NCBI GenBank assembly: GCA_963735065.1
Contig: CAVTJL010000001.1
Coordinates: 496,001-560,000, forward strand
DNA: 64,000 nt
Source: CAVTJL01 sp963735065
Lineage (GTDB): Bacteria > Pseudomonadota > Alphaproteobacteria > Geminicoccales > Geminicoccaceae
Direction: 5' to 3'
In this document: piece by piece, positions 52,354 through 62,100 of the stretch
How positions within the stretch are numbered: position 1 is the first letter of the stretch
Layout of the letters: every line of letters starts with the position of its first letter
Made by a program: the position numbers and the translations under genes
The notes under the pieces: generated by a model
Database searches by the model: none
Seen by the model: the letters and a program-made list of their open reading frames with translations, nothing else
What the model was told of the DNA's origin: nothing

Positions 52354-53067
52354 TCAGAGCAGACGCGGCTGGATGGCGTCGGGCTCGGGCTCGACGGCAT
52401 GGTGCGGCTCGACAAGCCCGGCGTCGTCGTTGCGCGGATTGTTGACGCGGCGGCCCACCTCGTGTGCCGCCACGTCCTCCTCGGGCAAGGGCTCGATCAG
52501 CTCGCGCACGAGCGACGGGTCCTGCAGCGCCGGATCGAGCCACGCGTCCCAGCGGGCGGGGTCGAGCATCACCGGCATCCGGGAATGGATCGCGCGGAGC
52601 CGCGGCTGCGCGTCGGTCGTCAGGATGGCGCAGCTGTGCAGCACCGAGCCGTCGGCCAGCCGGTTGGCCCGCCAGAGGCCCGCGAAGGCCACGGGCCCGC
52701 TGTCGCCGCGACCGACGAAAAAAGGCCGGGTCGGCCCGCTCGCCTGCTTTTGCCACTCGTAGAAGCCGTCGGCCGGCAGCAGGCATCGGCCGCGGCGAAA
52801 GGAGTCGCGGAACATCGGCTTCTCGGCCGCGGTCTCGGAGCGGGCGTTGATCTGCCGGCCCGGATCGTTCGCCTCCTTCATCCAGGGCCCGAGCAGCCCC
52901 CAGCGGATCGCCACGGCCTCGCGAGCACCCTCCCGGTCGACGCGGACGACGACCACCGGCGAATCCGGCACGATGTTCCAGCGCGGACGATAGCCCTCGG
53001 GCGGGCTGACGCCGAAGACGCGCTGGAACTGGGCCGGCGTGATCGACAGCGCGAACCGCCCACACAT
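52354..53067 (-). CDS. yedK: SOS-associated peptidase YedK/HMCES-like
   Basis: 237 residues from ATG 53067; the start MCGRFAL places the catalytic Cys2 at the processed N-terminus. The SRAP domain continues with YRPRWNIVPDSPVVVVR, WGLLGPWMKEAND, NARSETAAEKPMFRDSFRRGRCLLPADGFYEW (Glu) and HSRMPVMLDPARW (His). SRAP proteins crosslink to abasic sites in single-stranded DNA and shield them. It starts just downstream of the frameshifted kinase gene and is followed by the Rap1a-like gene (11 bp). Upstream open-frame extensions are shadows. Confidence 0.93.
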   Translation of the reverse strand: MCGRFALSITPAQFQRVFGVSPPEGYRPRWNIVPDSPVVVVRVDREGAREAVAIRWGLLGPWMKEANDPGRQINARSETAAEKPMFRDSFRRGRCLLPADGFYEWQKQASGPTRPFFVGRGDSGPVAFAGLWRANRLADGSVLHSCAILTTDAQPRLRAIHSRMPVMLDPARWDAWLDPALQDPSLVRELIEPLPEEDVAAHEVGRRVNNPRNDDAGLVEPHHAVEPEPDAIQPRLL

Positions 53068-53068
53068 C

Positions 53069-54624
53069 TCAGCTCTCCAGGATCGAATGGGCCTCGGCGC
53101 AAAGCGCGGCGATCGGCCGGTCGGCGCGCAGCTGCCGCCAGGCGACGGACGCCTCGTCCATCCTGCGCTGGGCCAGCACGATGCGCCGGTCGGCATCCGA
53201 GGCATCGCCCCGTCTCGCCTCGACCCGCTCGAGCAGCACCGCCTCGGGCGCCATCAGCCAGAACCCGTCGAACCGCGCACCGGCCTGCCGGGCCACCGCC
53301 TCGATCGCCGCCCGCTGCTCCTCCTTGCCGTAGACCCCGTCCGCCACGACCGCCCGGCCGGCCGCGAGCAGCCTCGCGGCGCGACGCGCGATGGTCTCGA
53401 ACACGCGGGCGGAGACCTCGGCCGTGTAGGCGCTCTCCGGCAGCTTCTCGGTCGGTGCCACACCAAAGAGCTGCTTGCGGATGACGTCGCTGCGCAACAC
53501 CACGGCCCCCGGCATGGCGCCGATATCGGGTGCCAGGGCCTGGGCCAGGGTCGACTTGCCGGTGCCCGAGCGCCCGCCCACGGCGACGAGGCGCGGCGGC
53601 ACCGGCTCGAGCGCGCGGCGCGCCAGCGCCAGATAGCCCCGGGCCTGGGCACAGCTTTTCCTCGCGCGCCTGCCCGTCCTCTAGCACCTCCGCGTTGAAG
53701 CCCGAGACCTTGGCCCGGATCACAGCGCGCACCGAGATGAAGAGCGGCAGCAGCGCCAGGCCCTCATCCTCGATCGAAAGGTCGTTGTAGGCCTGCAGCA
53801 CCCGCTGCGCCTGCGGCCCGAGCCCGCGATCGACGAGATCCATCAGCAGGAAGGCCAGATCGTAGAGCACGTCGCAGGTGGCCAGCGCCTCGCTGAACTC
53901 GATGCAGTCGAACAGCACCGGGCGCTCGTCCAGAAGCACGATGTTGCCGAGGTGAAGATCGCCGTGGCAGAGGCGCACGCGGCCAGCCGCGCACCGCGCG
54001 TCGAGCAGGGCCCGCTGGCGCTCCAGCAGGGCCTGGGTCGCTTGATCCAGCGCCCGGAGCTCGTCCCGGTCGAGCAGCATCGGGACCAGCCGGCCGAGAT
54101 CGCCCGTGTTGCCCTCGATGATCTCGCGCATCGCCGCATAGCCGCCGCCCTCCGGGCGCGGCTCGGCCGTCTCGTGAAAGCGGGCGATCGTCTCGCCCAG
54201 GCTCGCAGCCAGATCGAGGTCCAGCTCCCCCCGTGCCGCCACGCGGTCCAGCTCCGCCTCGGACGGAAAGCGCCGCATCTCGAGCAGCCATTCGACGGGC
54301 TCGCCGTCGCCGTCGAGCGCCAGCGCTCCGGCCTCGTCACGCGTGACCGGCAGGACGCGGCGATAGAGCATGGGGGCTGTGCGGCGGTTGAGCTCGAGCT
54401 CGGCTCGAAGCACCGTCTCGCGGCGCTCCAGCGTCGAGAAATCGAGAAAGCTGAAGCGCACCGCGCGCTTCATCTTGAAGGCCCGCTCGCCGACCAGGAA
54501 GACGTGCGCGCCGTGGGTATCGACGCGCTCCACGGAGCCGCCCAGGGCGCCCTTCTCGAGGAAGGAGACGACCGCCTGCTGCCCGCTCTCGACACCCCCA
54601 CCGGAGATGGCGGCTCTCCCTCAT
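53069..54624 (-). pseudogene. Frameshifted phosphotransferase-kinase fusion
   Basis: A two-domain protein (about 510 residues): an aminoglycoside-phosphotransferase-like N-terminal domain (LCHGDLHLGNIVLLDERPVLFDCIEFSEALATCDVLYDLAFLLMDL) and a C-terminal AAA-type kinase (LVAVGGRSGTGKSTLAQALAPDIG, ending 53069). One extra base in the AAAA run at 53656-53659 separates the domains (in the corrected frame EESCAQARGYLALARRALEPVPPRL joins them). A further extra G in the G-run at 54595-54599 would connect GTG 54533 to a better start at ATG 54624 (MRESRHLRWGVESGQQAVV). Domains look conserved, so these may be sequence errors. Function unknown. Confidence 0.7.
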
Positions 54625-54750
54625 GCTGCCCGAGAGACCAAGTGTGCGCGATCCGACGGCTCCGGCGCAACCCCGCCTCCGGACCTTGTCGCAGGGGTCC
54701 TCGCCTCGTACATCAGCAGGCAGGAAGAGCAGCATAACCACGGGGCCATT

Positions 54751-55752
54751 ATGCAGATCCGCGCGGATTTCGCCGAGCTCGTCGGCAGCACGCCGCTCGT
54801 GCGCCTCAAGCGCGCCTCGGAGCTGACCGGCTGCGAGATCCTGGGCAAGTGCGAGTTCATGAACCCCGGTGGCAGCGTGAAGGACCGCGCAGCGCTCGCC
54901 ATCATCCAGGACGCGGAGCAAAAAGGCCTGCTGCGGCCGGGCGGGGTGATCGTCGAGGGCACGGCCGGCAATACCGGCATCGGGCTGGCGCTCGTCGGCA
55001 ACGCGCGCGGCTATCGTACCGTGATCGTGATGCCGGAGACGCAGAGCCAGGAGAAGAAGGACATGCTGCGCCTGTGCGGCGCCGACCTTCGCCTGGTGCC
55101 GGCCGTCCCCTACAAGGACCCCAACAACTACGTGAAATATTCGGGCCGGCTGGCCGAGGAGCTGGCGGCGAGCGAGCCCGCCGGCGCCATCTGGGCCAAC
55201 CAGTTCGACAATGTGGCCAACCGCATGGGCCACTACCGCACCACCGGCCCCGAGATCTGGGAGCAGACCGGCGGCAAGGTCGACGCCTTCACCTGTGCCG
55301 TGGGCACCGGCGGCACGCTTGCCGGCGTGGCGCTCTATCTCAAGGAGCAGAAGAAGGACGTGCGCATCGTCTGCGCCGATCCGATGGGGGCTGCCCTCTA
55401 CAACTACTATGAGCATGGCGAGCTCAAGGCCGAGGGCAGCTCGATCACCGAGGGCATCGGCCAGGGCCGGATCACCGCCAACCTCGAGGGTGCCCCGATC
55501 GACGGCGCCGTCCAGATCAAGGACGAGGAGGCCCTGCCCTACATCTTCGACCTCATCAAGGAGGAGGGCCTCGTGCTGGGCGGCTCGTCGGGGATCAACA
55601 TCGCGGGCGCCGTCCGGGTGGCCAAGGACCTCGGTCCCGGGCATACGGTCGTGACCGTGCTCTGCGACTTCGGCACGCGCTACCAGAGCAAGCTCTTCAA
55701 CCCGGCGTTCCTGCGCGAGAAGGGGCTGCCGGTCCCCGAGTGGCTCGAATGA
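54751..55752 (+). CDS. cysK: Cysteine synthase A
   Basis: 333 residues from ATG 54751; the frame is open further upstream but antisense to the previous gene. PLP-dependent beta-replacement enzyme: K44 in GGSVKDRAA, the phosphate/substrate loop EGTAGNTGIGLAL, MPETQSQEKKDMLRLCGADLRLVPA, and the GTGGT loop. It makes cysteine from O-acetylserine and sulfide in the cytosol. Its stop overlaps the sulfurtransferase start, so the two form an operon linking cysteine synthesis and sulfur transfer. Confidence 0.95.
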   Translation: MQIRADFAELVGSTPLVRLKRASELTGCEILGKCEFMNPGGSVKDRAALAIIQDAEQKGLLRPGGVIVEGTAGNTGIGLALVGNARGYRTVIVMPETQSQEKKDMLRLCGADLRLVPAVPYKDPNNYVKYSGRLAEELAASEPAGAIWANQFDNVANRMGHYRTTGPEIWEQTGGKVDAFTCAVGTGGTLAGVALYLKEQKKDVRIVCADPMGAALYNYYEHGELKAEGSSITEGIGQGRITANLEGAPIDGAVQIKDEEALPYIFDLIKEEGLVLGGSSGINIAGAVRVAKDLGPGHTVVTVLCDFGTRYQSKLFNPAFLREKGLPVPEWLE

Positions 55753-56600
55753 GCGAGGGCTTCATGGCGTCTCCCCTGGTCTCCACCGCTTGGCTCACCG
55801 AGCATCTGGGTGCCCCCGACATCCGCATCGCCGACGCCACCTGGTTCATGCCGGCGGCCGGCCGCGACGCGGCTGCGGAGTACAAGGCGGCGCACATCCC
55901 CGGTGCCGTCTATTTCGACATCGACGACATCGCCGCCGACGACAGCGCCTACCCGCACATGATCCCGAGCGCCGCCAAGTTCAGCGCCAGGGTGCGCCGG
56001 CTCGGGCTCGGCGACGGCGTGCGCATCGTGCTCTACGACAACAACGGCTTCATCGCCTCGGCCCGGGCCTGGTGGATGTTTCGCCTCTTCGGCCACGAGG
56101 ACGTGGACGTGCTCGACGGCGGGCTCGCCAAGTGGCAGGCCGAGGGCGGGCCGGTCGACGATGACGAGGTGGCGCCCAGGGAGCGGCACTTCACCGCCCG
56201 GCAGAACAACCTCCTGCTGCGCGAGATCGACCAGATGCGCGCCAACCTGACCCAGCGGCGGGAGCAGGTCCTGGACGCCCGCTCGAAGGGCCGCTTCAGC
56301 GGCCAGGAGCCGGAGCCGCGCGCCGGCCTCCGGTCCGGGCACATCCCGGGCTCCTTGAACCTCCCCTACAACACCCTGATCGCCCCGGACGGCACGCTCC
56401 GCCCGCCCGCCGAGCTGCGGCAGCGCATCGAGGCCACGGGCGTCGATCTTGAGGCACCCATCACCACGACCTGCGGGTCGGGCGTCTCGGCCGCCGTCAT
56501 CAGCCTCGCCCTCTTCGCCCTCGGGCGCGACGACGTGGCGCTCTACGACGGCTCCTGGTCGGAGTGGGGCGCCCAGCCGGACACCCCCGTCTCGAGCTGA
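55749..56600 (+). CDS. sseA: Thiosulfate/3-mercaptopyruvate sulfurtransferase
   Basis: About 283 residues from ATG 55749 (overlapping the cysK stop); an ATG at 55764 with GAGGG close upstream is an alternative start. Two rhodanese domains: AEYKAAHIPGAVYFDIDDIAADDSAYPHMIPSAAKFSARV and the C-terminal one with the active-site loop TTCGSGVSA (catalytic Cys), GRDDVALYDGSWSEWG. It transfers sulfur from mercaptopyruvate or thiosulfate to acceptors. Coupled to cysK. Confidence 0.9.
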   Translation: MSEGFMASPLVSTAWLTEHLGAPDIRIADATWFMPAAGRDAAAEYKAAHIPGAVYFDIDDIAADDSAYPHMIPSAAKFSARVRRLGLGDGVRIVLYDNNGFIASARAWWMFRLFGHEDVDVLDGGLAKWQAEGGPVDDDEVAPRERHFTARQNNLLLREIDQMRANLTQRREQVLDARSKGRFSGQEPEPRAGLRSGHIPGSLNLPYNTLIAPDGTLRPPAELRQRIEATGVDLEAPITTTCGSGVSAAVISLALFALGRDDVALYDGSWSEWGAQPDTPVSS

Positions 56601-56607
56601 CGGCCGC

Positions 56608-57219
56608 TCAGGGAATGATCGGAACGTGCGGGGCGACGCCGGGCGGCAGCTCGCCCGTGAGGCGCGGATCCTCGTCGATCTCGATGGTCTGGCGATAGGC
56701 GCGGAACCCGGAGCGCCGGTAGAACGCCAGCGCTGCCGGATGGTCCAGCGTGCAGGTGTGCAGCCAGAAGCGTCGCGGCGCCGTCGACCAGGCGATCTCG
56801 ATGGCACGCTCCATCAGGAAGCGGCCGGCCCCACCGCCCACCAGCTCGGGCACGAGGCCGAAGAACAAAAGCTCCACGTCGCCCGGCGTCCGCCGGTCCA
56901 GCTCGAGCAGCCCGACGTCCGCGCCGTCCTTTGAAAGAACCCAGACCTCGACCTTCGGATGGCGAATGACCCGCGCCAGCTCCTCATCGGTCAGCCTGAG
57001 GCGGCTGAACCACAGCCAGTCCTCGCCGATCCGACGGTAGAGGTCGCGATACCAGACGGGATCGGGCCGCTCGACGCGGCGCAGGGCCAGATCCGGGCGC
57101 GGCGGCGACGGTCGAGGGGCCGGCCGCTCGGTCATCTCGAGGAAGGTCACGACGGTCGCAATCCTGCCCGGCGGGACCTCGTAGTAACCGTTGCGCGTCA
57201 GCTGCAGGGGCGCGCTCAT
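56608..57219 (-). CDS. GNAT-family acetyltransferase
   Basis: 203 residues from ATG 57219, four bases overlapping the MBL gene stop (ATGA). A standard GNAT fold: VWVLSKDGADVGLLELDRRTPGDVELLFFGLVPELVGGGAGRFLMERAIEIAW (acetyl-CoA loop VGGGAG) and ALAFYRRSGFRAYRQ. The N-terminal 45 residues are unusual, Pro/Arg-rich. Substrate unknown; it is the last gene of the rlpA-to-GNAT run and probably expressed with it. Confidence 0.88.
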   Translation of the reverse strand: MSAPLQLTRNGYYEVPPGRIATVVTFLEMTERPAPRPSPPRPDLALRRVERPDPVWYRDLYRRIGEDWLWFSRLRLTDEELARVIRHPKVEVWVLSKDGADVGLLELDRRTPGDVELLFFGLVPELVGGGAGRFLMERAIEIAWSTAPRRFWLHTCTLDHPAALAFYRRSGFRAYRQTIEIDEDPRLTGELPPGVAPHVPIIP

Positions 57220-57986
57220 CCCGGCAGCTCGATCACGAGCCCGTCATGCGCCGGCAGCACCCCACCCGGCAGGCGACTGGCCCAGTCGGCATAGTCGACC
57301 TCGTGGTTGGTGTGGGTCAGAAAGGCACGGCTCGGCGCCAGCCGGTCGATCCAGGAGAGCGTCAGCTCGAGATGCGCGTGGCTCGGGTGCGGCCGGTCGC
57401 GCAGCGCGTCGACGACCCAGACGTCGACACCCCTGAGAGCCCGGAAGGCGTTGTCGTCCAGCCCGTCCGTGTCGGTGGAGTAGGCGAAGCGGCCGATCCT
57501 GAAGCCCCAGCTCTCGCCTCGGCCGTGCTTCTGGCGGAACGCGTCGACCTCGACCTCGCCGAGACGGAAAGGACCGTCGATGGGATGCGTCCTGATCTCC
57601 GGGCGCCAGTAGCCGAAATCGCTGCGCCCGCCCTCGAAGACATAGGGAAAGCGGCTGCGGATGCGCTCGAAGACGCTCGTGTGGGCATAGGCCTCGACCG
57701 GCGCCATCATGAGGTTGTTGATGGCCCGCAGATCGTCGATGCCGTGGATGTGGTCGGCATGGGCATGGGTGTAGAGGAGCGCGTCGATCCTGCCGATCCC
57801 GGCGCTCAGGCACTGCTCGCGAAGATCCGGGCCGGTGTCGACGAGGATGGAAAGCCCCTGCGCCTCGATCAGGATCGAGCAGCGGCGGCGCTTGTTGCGC
57901 GGGTCGGTTGAGGTGCAGACGGGGCAGCCGCAGCCGATCTGCGGCACCCCGGCCGAGGTGCCGCAACCCAGGATCGTGACCCTCAT
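57216..57986 (-). CDS. PhnP-like metallo-beta-lactamase-fold hydrolase
   Basis: 256 residues from ATG 57986. Metallo-beta-lactamase fold with THAHADHIHG (H74, H76, D78, H79) and additional metal ligands HGRGE, D in YSTDTDG, H in LTHTNHE. N-terminal C19, C21 and C24 (GCGCPVC) match the structural zinc site of PhnP-type phosphodiesterases. A cyclic phosphate or nucleotide hydrolase activity is plausible. Its start overlaps the tatD stop by four bases. Confidence 0.92.
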   Translation of the reverse strand: MRVTILGCGTSAGVPQIGCGCPVCTSTDPRNKRRRCSILIEAQGLSILVDTGPDLREQCLSAGIGRIDALLYTHAHADHIHGIDDLRAINNLMMAPVEAYAHTSVFERIRSRFPYVFEGGRSDFGYWRPEIRTHPIDGPFRLGEVEVDAFRQKHGRGESWGFRIGRFAYSTDTDGLDDNAFRALRGVDVWVVDALRDRPHPSHAHLELTLSWIDRLAPSRAFLTHTNHEVDYADWASRLPGGVLPAHDGLVIELPG

Positions 57987-58775
57987 GCCGCGGGTCGGAA
58001 GGCCTGGGCCTTCCGGAACAGCGCGAAGAAGTTCTCGGTCGTCACGGCCTCGAGCTCGGCCAGGCCCACGCCCTTGAGCTCGGCCAGGACCTTGGCCACG
58101 TGGGCCGTGAAGGCCGGCTCGTTGGTCTTCCCGCGCATCGGCACGGGCGCCAGATAGGGCGAATCGGTCTCGAGGATCAGCCGCTCGATCGGCATGTCCT
58201 TGACGATGGCGCGGATCTCCTCGGAGCGGCGGAAGGTCAGCATCCCGCCGATGCCGAGATGAAGGCCGATCGCCACCGCCCGCTCGGCCAGCCTGCGGCC
58301 CGAGCTGAAGCAGTGGATGACGCCCGTGTAGGGCCCCGCCGCCATTTCCTCCTCGAGGATCGCCATCGTGTCCTCGTCGGCATCACGGGTGTGGACGATG
58401 AGCGGCAGCCCGGTCTCGCGCGCGGCCCGCACATGGGTGCGGAAGCTCGCCGCCTGCCGGTCGCGCGGCGCCTTGTCATAGAAATAGTCGAGCCCACTCT
58501 CGCCGATCGCCACCACCTTCGGCTGCCGCGCCCACTCGAGCAGCACGCCCGGATCGTCCAGGCCCTCGCTGCCGGCCTCGTGCGGATGCACGCCCACGGC
58601 GCAGACGACCTCGGGATGGCGCTCTGCGATGGCCTCGGCCGCGTCCCAGCGCTCACGCCGCGTGCCGATCGTCACCATCAGGCGCACGCCGGCCGCCGAC
58701 GGCCCGCGCCACCACCTCGCTCTCCTGCTCTGCCAGCTGCGGGAAGTCGAGATGGCAATGGCTGTCGACGATCAT
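57983..58775 (-). pseudogene. tatD: Frameshifted TatD-family nuclease
   Basis: TatD-type amidohydrolase-fold DNase split by one extra base at about 58697-58698. The 5' part from ATG 58775 (IVDSHCHLDFPQLAEQESEVVARAV, metal His-x-His) continues as AAGVRLMVTIGTRRERWDAAEAIA if one G is removed from GTCGGCGG. The remainder (57983-58687) is complete: VGVHPHEAG, VVAIGESGLDYFY, IVHTRDADEDT, GVIHCFSSG and LILETDSPYLAP. It starts inside the metG stop and ends inside the MBL start. As read it is split, but the sequence is otherwise well conserved, so error is possible. Confidence 0.85.
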
Positions 58776-60307
58776 GCCGGCTCGGGCTCGACGTGGCGGG
58801 GAAAGATGCCCGCGGGCGCAGGCAGCTCGGTGCCGGGAACCAGCATGCCCTCCGCCAGGGCGGCGAAGCTCCGCCGGTCCGCCGGCACGGCGAGCTGGTC
58901 CAGCAACCGCCCCGCCGAGCCGGGCACCACCGGCTGGGTCAGCACCGCCAGATGCCGGAGCGTCTCGGCCAGCACCCAGAGCACCGTGCCCATGCGCGCC
59001 GGATCGGTCTTTTTCAGCGCCCAGGGCGCCTGCGCGTCGACATAGCGGTTGGCCTGGCTCACCACCTCCCAGATCTGCTCGAGCGCCCGGTGCAGCACGA
59101 GATCGCCCACGAGCGGCCGAAGGCGCGGCAGCAGCCCGCGCACGGCCTCGAGCAGCGCCTCGTCCTCGGGCGACAGCGGGCCGGGCTCGGGCACCTTGCC
59201 GCCGCAGTTGCGCGCGATCATGGAAAGCACGCGCTGGGCCAGGTTGCCGAAGTCGTTGGCGAGGTCGTGGTTCATCCGCCGGACCATCGCCGCATGGCTG
59301 AAGTCGCCGTCCTGGCCGAACGGCACCTCGCGCAGAAGAAAGTAGCGGGTCTGGTCGAGGCCGTAGCGATCGACCAGCTCGTGCGGGTCGATCACGTTGC
59401 CCAGCGACTTCGAGATCTTCTGGCCCTCGTTCGTCCACCAGCCATGCGCGAAGACGTGCTTGGGCGGCTCGAGCCCGGCGCTCATCAGGAAGGCCGGCCA
59501 GTAGACGGCGTGGAAGCGCAGGATGTCCTTGCCGACCACGTGGTAGTTGGCCGGCCAGAACTGAGAGTAGAGCCCCTCCGCGTCGTCCGGCCAGCCCAGC
59601 GCCGAGATGTAGTTGGTGAGCGCATCCAGCCAGACATACATCACGTGGTCCGGGTCGCCCGGCACCGGAACGCCCCAGTTGAAGGTGGTCCGCGACACCG
59701 AGAGATCCTGCAGCCCGCCCTGCACGAAGCTCCTCACCTCGTTGAAGCGCGTCTCGGGCATCACGAAGGTCGGGTTGGCCGCATAGAAGGCGAGCAGGCG
59801 ATCCTGCCAGGCGGAGAGGCGGAAAAAGTAAGACGGCTCCTCGACCCACTCGACCGGGGCGCCGGTCGGCGCCTTGCCGCCCACGAGCTCGCTCTCGGCA
59901 TAGAAGGCCTCATCGCGCACCGCGTACCATCCGGCATACTTGCCGAGATAGATGTCGCCGCTCGCGACGAGCTTTTCCCACAGCGCCTGGACGGCGCGCT
60001 TGTGGCGCTCCTCGGTGGTGCGGATGAAGTCGTCCTGGCTGTAGCCCATCACGCGCGCCAGGTCGCGGAAGCGCTGCGAGACCTCGTCGGTGAAGGTCTG
60101 CGGATCGACGCCCTTGTCGCGCGCCGCCTTCTCGACCTTCTGGCCGTGCTCGTCGGTGCCGGTCAGGAAGCGGACGGCGCGGCCGTCGAGACGCATGAAC
60201 CGGGCCAGCGCGTCGCAGGCCAGCGTGGTGTAGGCGTGGCCGATGTGCGGCGAGTCGTTGACGTAGTAGATCGGCGTCGTGACGTAGAAGGCGTCAGGCG
60301 CGGCCAT
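58772..60307 (-). CDS. metG: Methionyl-tRNA synthetase
   Basis: 511 residues from ATG 60307 (GGAGACG upstream; longer open frame unsupported). Class I signature motifs are SPHIGHAY (HIGH-like) and KISKSLGN (KMSKS-like). TGTDEHGQKVEKAA and WLDALTNYISALGW are typical MetG blocks, and the C-terminal helical domain is complete. It charges tRNA-Met. Coupled downstream to tatD (ATGA overlap) and 21 bp after holB. Confidence 0.96.
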   Translation of the reverse strand: MAAPDAFYVTTPIYYVNDSPHIGHAYTTLACDALARFMRLDGRAVRFLTGTDEHGQKVEKAARDKGVDPQTFTDEVSQRFRDLARVMGYSQDDFIRTTEERHKRAVQALWEKLVASGDIYLGKYAGWYAVRDEAFYAESELVGGKAPTGAPVEWVEEPSYFFRLSAWQDRLLAFYAANPTFVMPETRFNEVRSFVQGGLQDLSVSRTTFNWGVPVPGDPDHVMYVWLDALTNYISALGWPDDAEGLYSQFWPANYHVVGKDILRFHAVYWPAFLMSAGLEPPKHVFAHGWWTNEGQKISKSLGNVIDPHELVDRYGLDQTRYFLLREVPFGQDGDFSHAAMVRRMNHDLANDFGNLAQRVLSMIARNCGGKVPEPGPLSPEDEALLEAVRGLLPRLRPLVGDLVLHRALEQIWEVVSQANRYVDAQAPWALKKTDPARMGTVLWVLAETLRHLAVLTQPVVPGSAGRLLDQLAVPADRRSFAALAEGMLVPGTELPAPAGIFPRHVEPEPA

Positions 60308-60327
60308 CCGGGCGTCTCCAGAAACGA

Positions 60328-61386
60328 TCAGCGCTCTGACGGCAGCAGGTCCCGGGCCGGGTCGGCGATCGCCTCGACGACCCGGAAGAAGGCCTGCAGC
60401 GGGTCGAGATTGAGGGCCTCGGCGCGGCCCGTGAGCGCGTGCAGCTTGTCCCACAAGGCGATCAGGCGATCAAGGCCCTGGCTCGCTGCAAGGGCGGCGA
60501 GCCGGGGCCCCTCGCCCTCGACGAGGTCGGGGCCCGGCCGCGAGCCGGCGGCACCCAGCGCCGCACGGCGCACGAGCTGGCCCACCAGCTCGGCCGCCAT
60601 GCCGATCCCCTGGCTCTGCGCCACGCGCAACAGAAGCTCGGCCGCCTCGAGCCGGGCGGCGAGCGACTGGGGCGCTGCCGCCAGCGCCTGGATCAGACCG
60701 GCATAGCTGTCGAGCCAGCCGCTCTCGTGAAGAAGGAGCGCCCGGCCGACGCTGCCGCCCGCCGCGACGGCGAGGCGATGCCGGGCCGGCTCCTCGATCT
60801 CCGGCGCCACGAGCCCGAGCGCCCGCTCGACCAGCGCCTCGCCCAGCGGTGCCAGCCTGAGGCGGGCGCAGCGCGAGGCGATGGTGGCGGGCATGGCGCC
60901 GGGCCGGGCCGACACCAACAGGAAAAGCAGGCCCGGAGGCGGCTCCTCCAGCAGCTTCAAAAGCGCGTTGAAGCCGAACATGTTGAGCGTCGCGTCGGTC
61001 TCGTCGACCAGCAGCACGCGCCGGCCTCCGCCACCGGCCGAGGTGCGGTGCAGCGCTGCGATCCGCTCGCGCACCACATCCACCTTCTCCTCGCCCCGCT
61101 GGCCGCGACGGCTGCCCCGGCTGCGCGGCTGCAGGAGATGAAAATCCGGATGCGCCCCGCTCGCGATCTGGCGGAACACGGCGTGCGCGGGATCGTGCGC
61201 AGCGTCCGAGGATGGATCGCCGGCGAGATAGCGACGCGCGAGGCGGAAGGCGAGCGTGGCCTTCCCCACGCCCTTGGGGCCGGTCAGGAGCCAGGCGTGC
61301 GGCAGGCGCCCGCGCCGCCACGCCTCGAGGACCAGCGACTCCACCCGCTCATGCCCGACGAGATGGGGATTGCTCACGGGGGCCAT
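60328..61386 (-). CDS. holB: DNA polymerase III delta-prime subunit
   Basis: About 352 residues from ATG 61386; an in-frame GTG four codons earlier is also possible. Clamp-loader ATPase-like fold: Walker A-like GPKGVGKATLA (Ala in place of Ser), VLLVDETDATLNMFGFNALLKLLEEPPP (Walker B-like DE.), ARPGAMPATIASRCARLRLAPL (sensor 1 and SRC motif). Delta-prime is an essential subunit of the clamp loader. Its position between tmk and metG is the conserved alphaproteobacterial arrangement. Confidence 0.93.
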   Translation of the reverse strand: MAPVSNPHLVGHERVESLVLEAWRRGRLPHAWLLTGPKGVGKATLAFRLARRYLAGDPSSDAAHDPAHAVFRQIASGAHPDFHLLQPRSRGSRRGQRGEEKVDVVRERIAALHRTSAGGGGRRVLLVDETDATLNMFGFNALLKLLEEPPPGLLFLLVSARPGAMPATIASRCARLRLAPLGEALVERALGLVAPEIEEPARHRLAVAAGGSVGRALLLHESGWLDSYAGLIQALAAAPQSLAARLEAAELLLRVAQSQGIGMAAELVGQLVRRAALGAAGSRPGPDLVEGEGPRLAALAASQGLDRLIALWDKLHALTGRAEALNLDPLQAFFRVVEAIADPARDLLPSER

Positions 61387-61453
61387 CGGCTCGCTCACGA
61401 CGGCAGATCCAACAGCTCGATCGGTCCGGGGTCCATGCCGCGGAGCTATAGCA

Positions 61454-62095
61454 TCAAGACGCCGCGAGGCCGAGGCGCCGGGCCACGCCCTGGCGCACGG
61501 CGGCTGCCACGGCCTCGACCCCCGGGGCCGCGTCGACGACAAGGAAGCGCGCCGGCTCGCGCCCCGCCAGCTCGAGAAAGCCCCGCCGGACGCGCTCGTG
61601 ATAGGCCTGCCCCTTGGCCTCGAAACGGCTGCCGCCGCCTTCGGCCTCGCGCCGCTCCAGCCCGGTCGCGACCGGGAGGTCGAGCAGGATGGTGAGGTCG
61701 GGAGCGCGGGCCGCCAGCACCTCGCGATGCAGCCGGTCGACCCGCTCGAGCCCCACCTCGCCGGCCAGCCCCTGATAGACACGGGTCGAATCGACGTAGC
61801 GGTCGCAGAGCACGATGGCCCCGCGCGCGATCGCGGGCTCGATCAGCCGCGCCAGATGATCCGCCCGCGCGGCGGCAAAGAGCAAAAGCTCGGTCAGCGG
61901 GTCCCAGCGCTCGACCGCACCCTCGACCAGCAGGGCGCGGATCGCCTCGGCACCGGCCGTGCCGCCGGGCTCGCGGGTGCGGACGACCTCGCGGCCCAGG
62001 CTCTCGAGCCACTGGGCGAGGCGGGCAAGCTGGGTGCTCTTGCCGGCACCCTCGCCGCCCTCGATCGTGAGGAAGACTCCGCGCCCGGTCGGCAC
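61454..62095 (-). CDS. tmk: Thymidylate kinase
   Basis: 213 residues, most likely from GTG 62095 (VPTGRGVFLTIEGGEGAGKST). P-loop GEGAGKST, REPGGT (DRX-like substrate motif region), the DRYVDSTRVYQG motif, and the LID region RREAEGGGSRFEAKG. It phosphorylates dTMP to dTDP. It directly follows dacF (the dacF stop lies 6 bp upstream) and precedes holB. Confidence 0.95.
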   Translation of the reverse strand: MPTGRGVFLTIEGGEGAGKSTQLARLAQWLESLGREVVRTREPGGTAGAEAIRALLVEGAVERWDPLTELLLFAAARADHLARLIEPAIARGAIVLCDRYVDSTRVYQGLAGEVGLERVDRLHREVLAARAPDLTILLDLPVATGLERREAEGGGSRFEAKGQAYHERVRRGFLELAGREPARFLVVDAAPGVEAVAAAVRQGVARRLGLAAS

Positions 62096-62100
62096 CCCGG

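Noticed and set aside
54337..55644. A 435-codon minus-strand open frame over cysK
   Set aside because: Antisense to cysK, which has an intact PLP motif; only its far 3' part overlaps the frame discussed for the start of the phosphotransferase-kinase gene.
58100..60706. An 868-codon open frame on the plus strand
   Set aside because: It is antisense to tatD, metG and holB, all of which have clear family motifs; a composition artefact.
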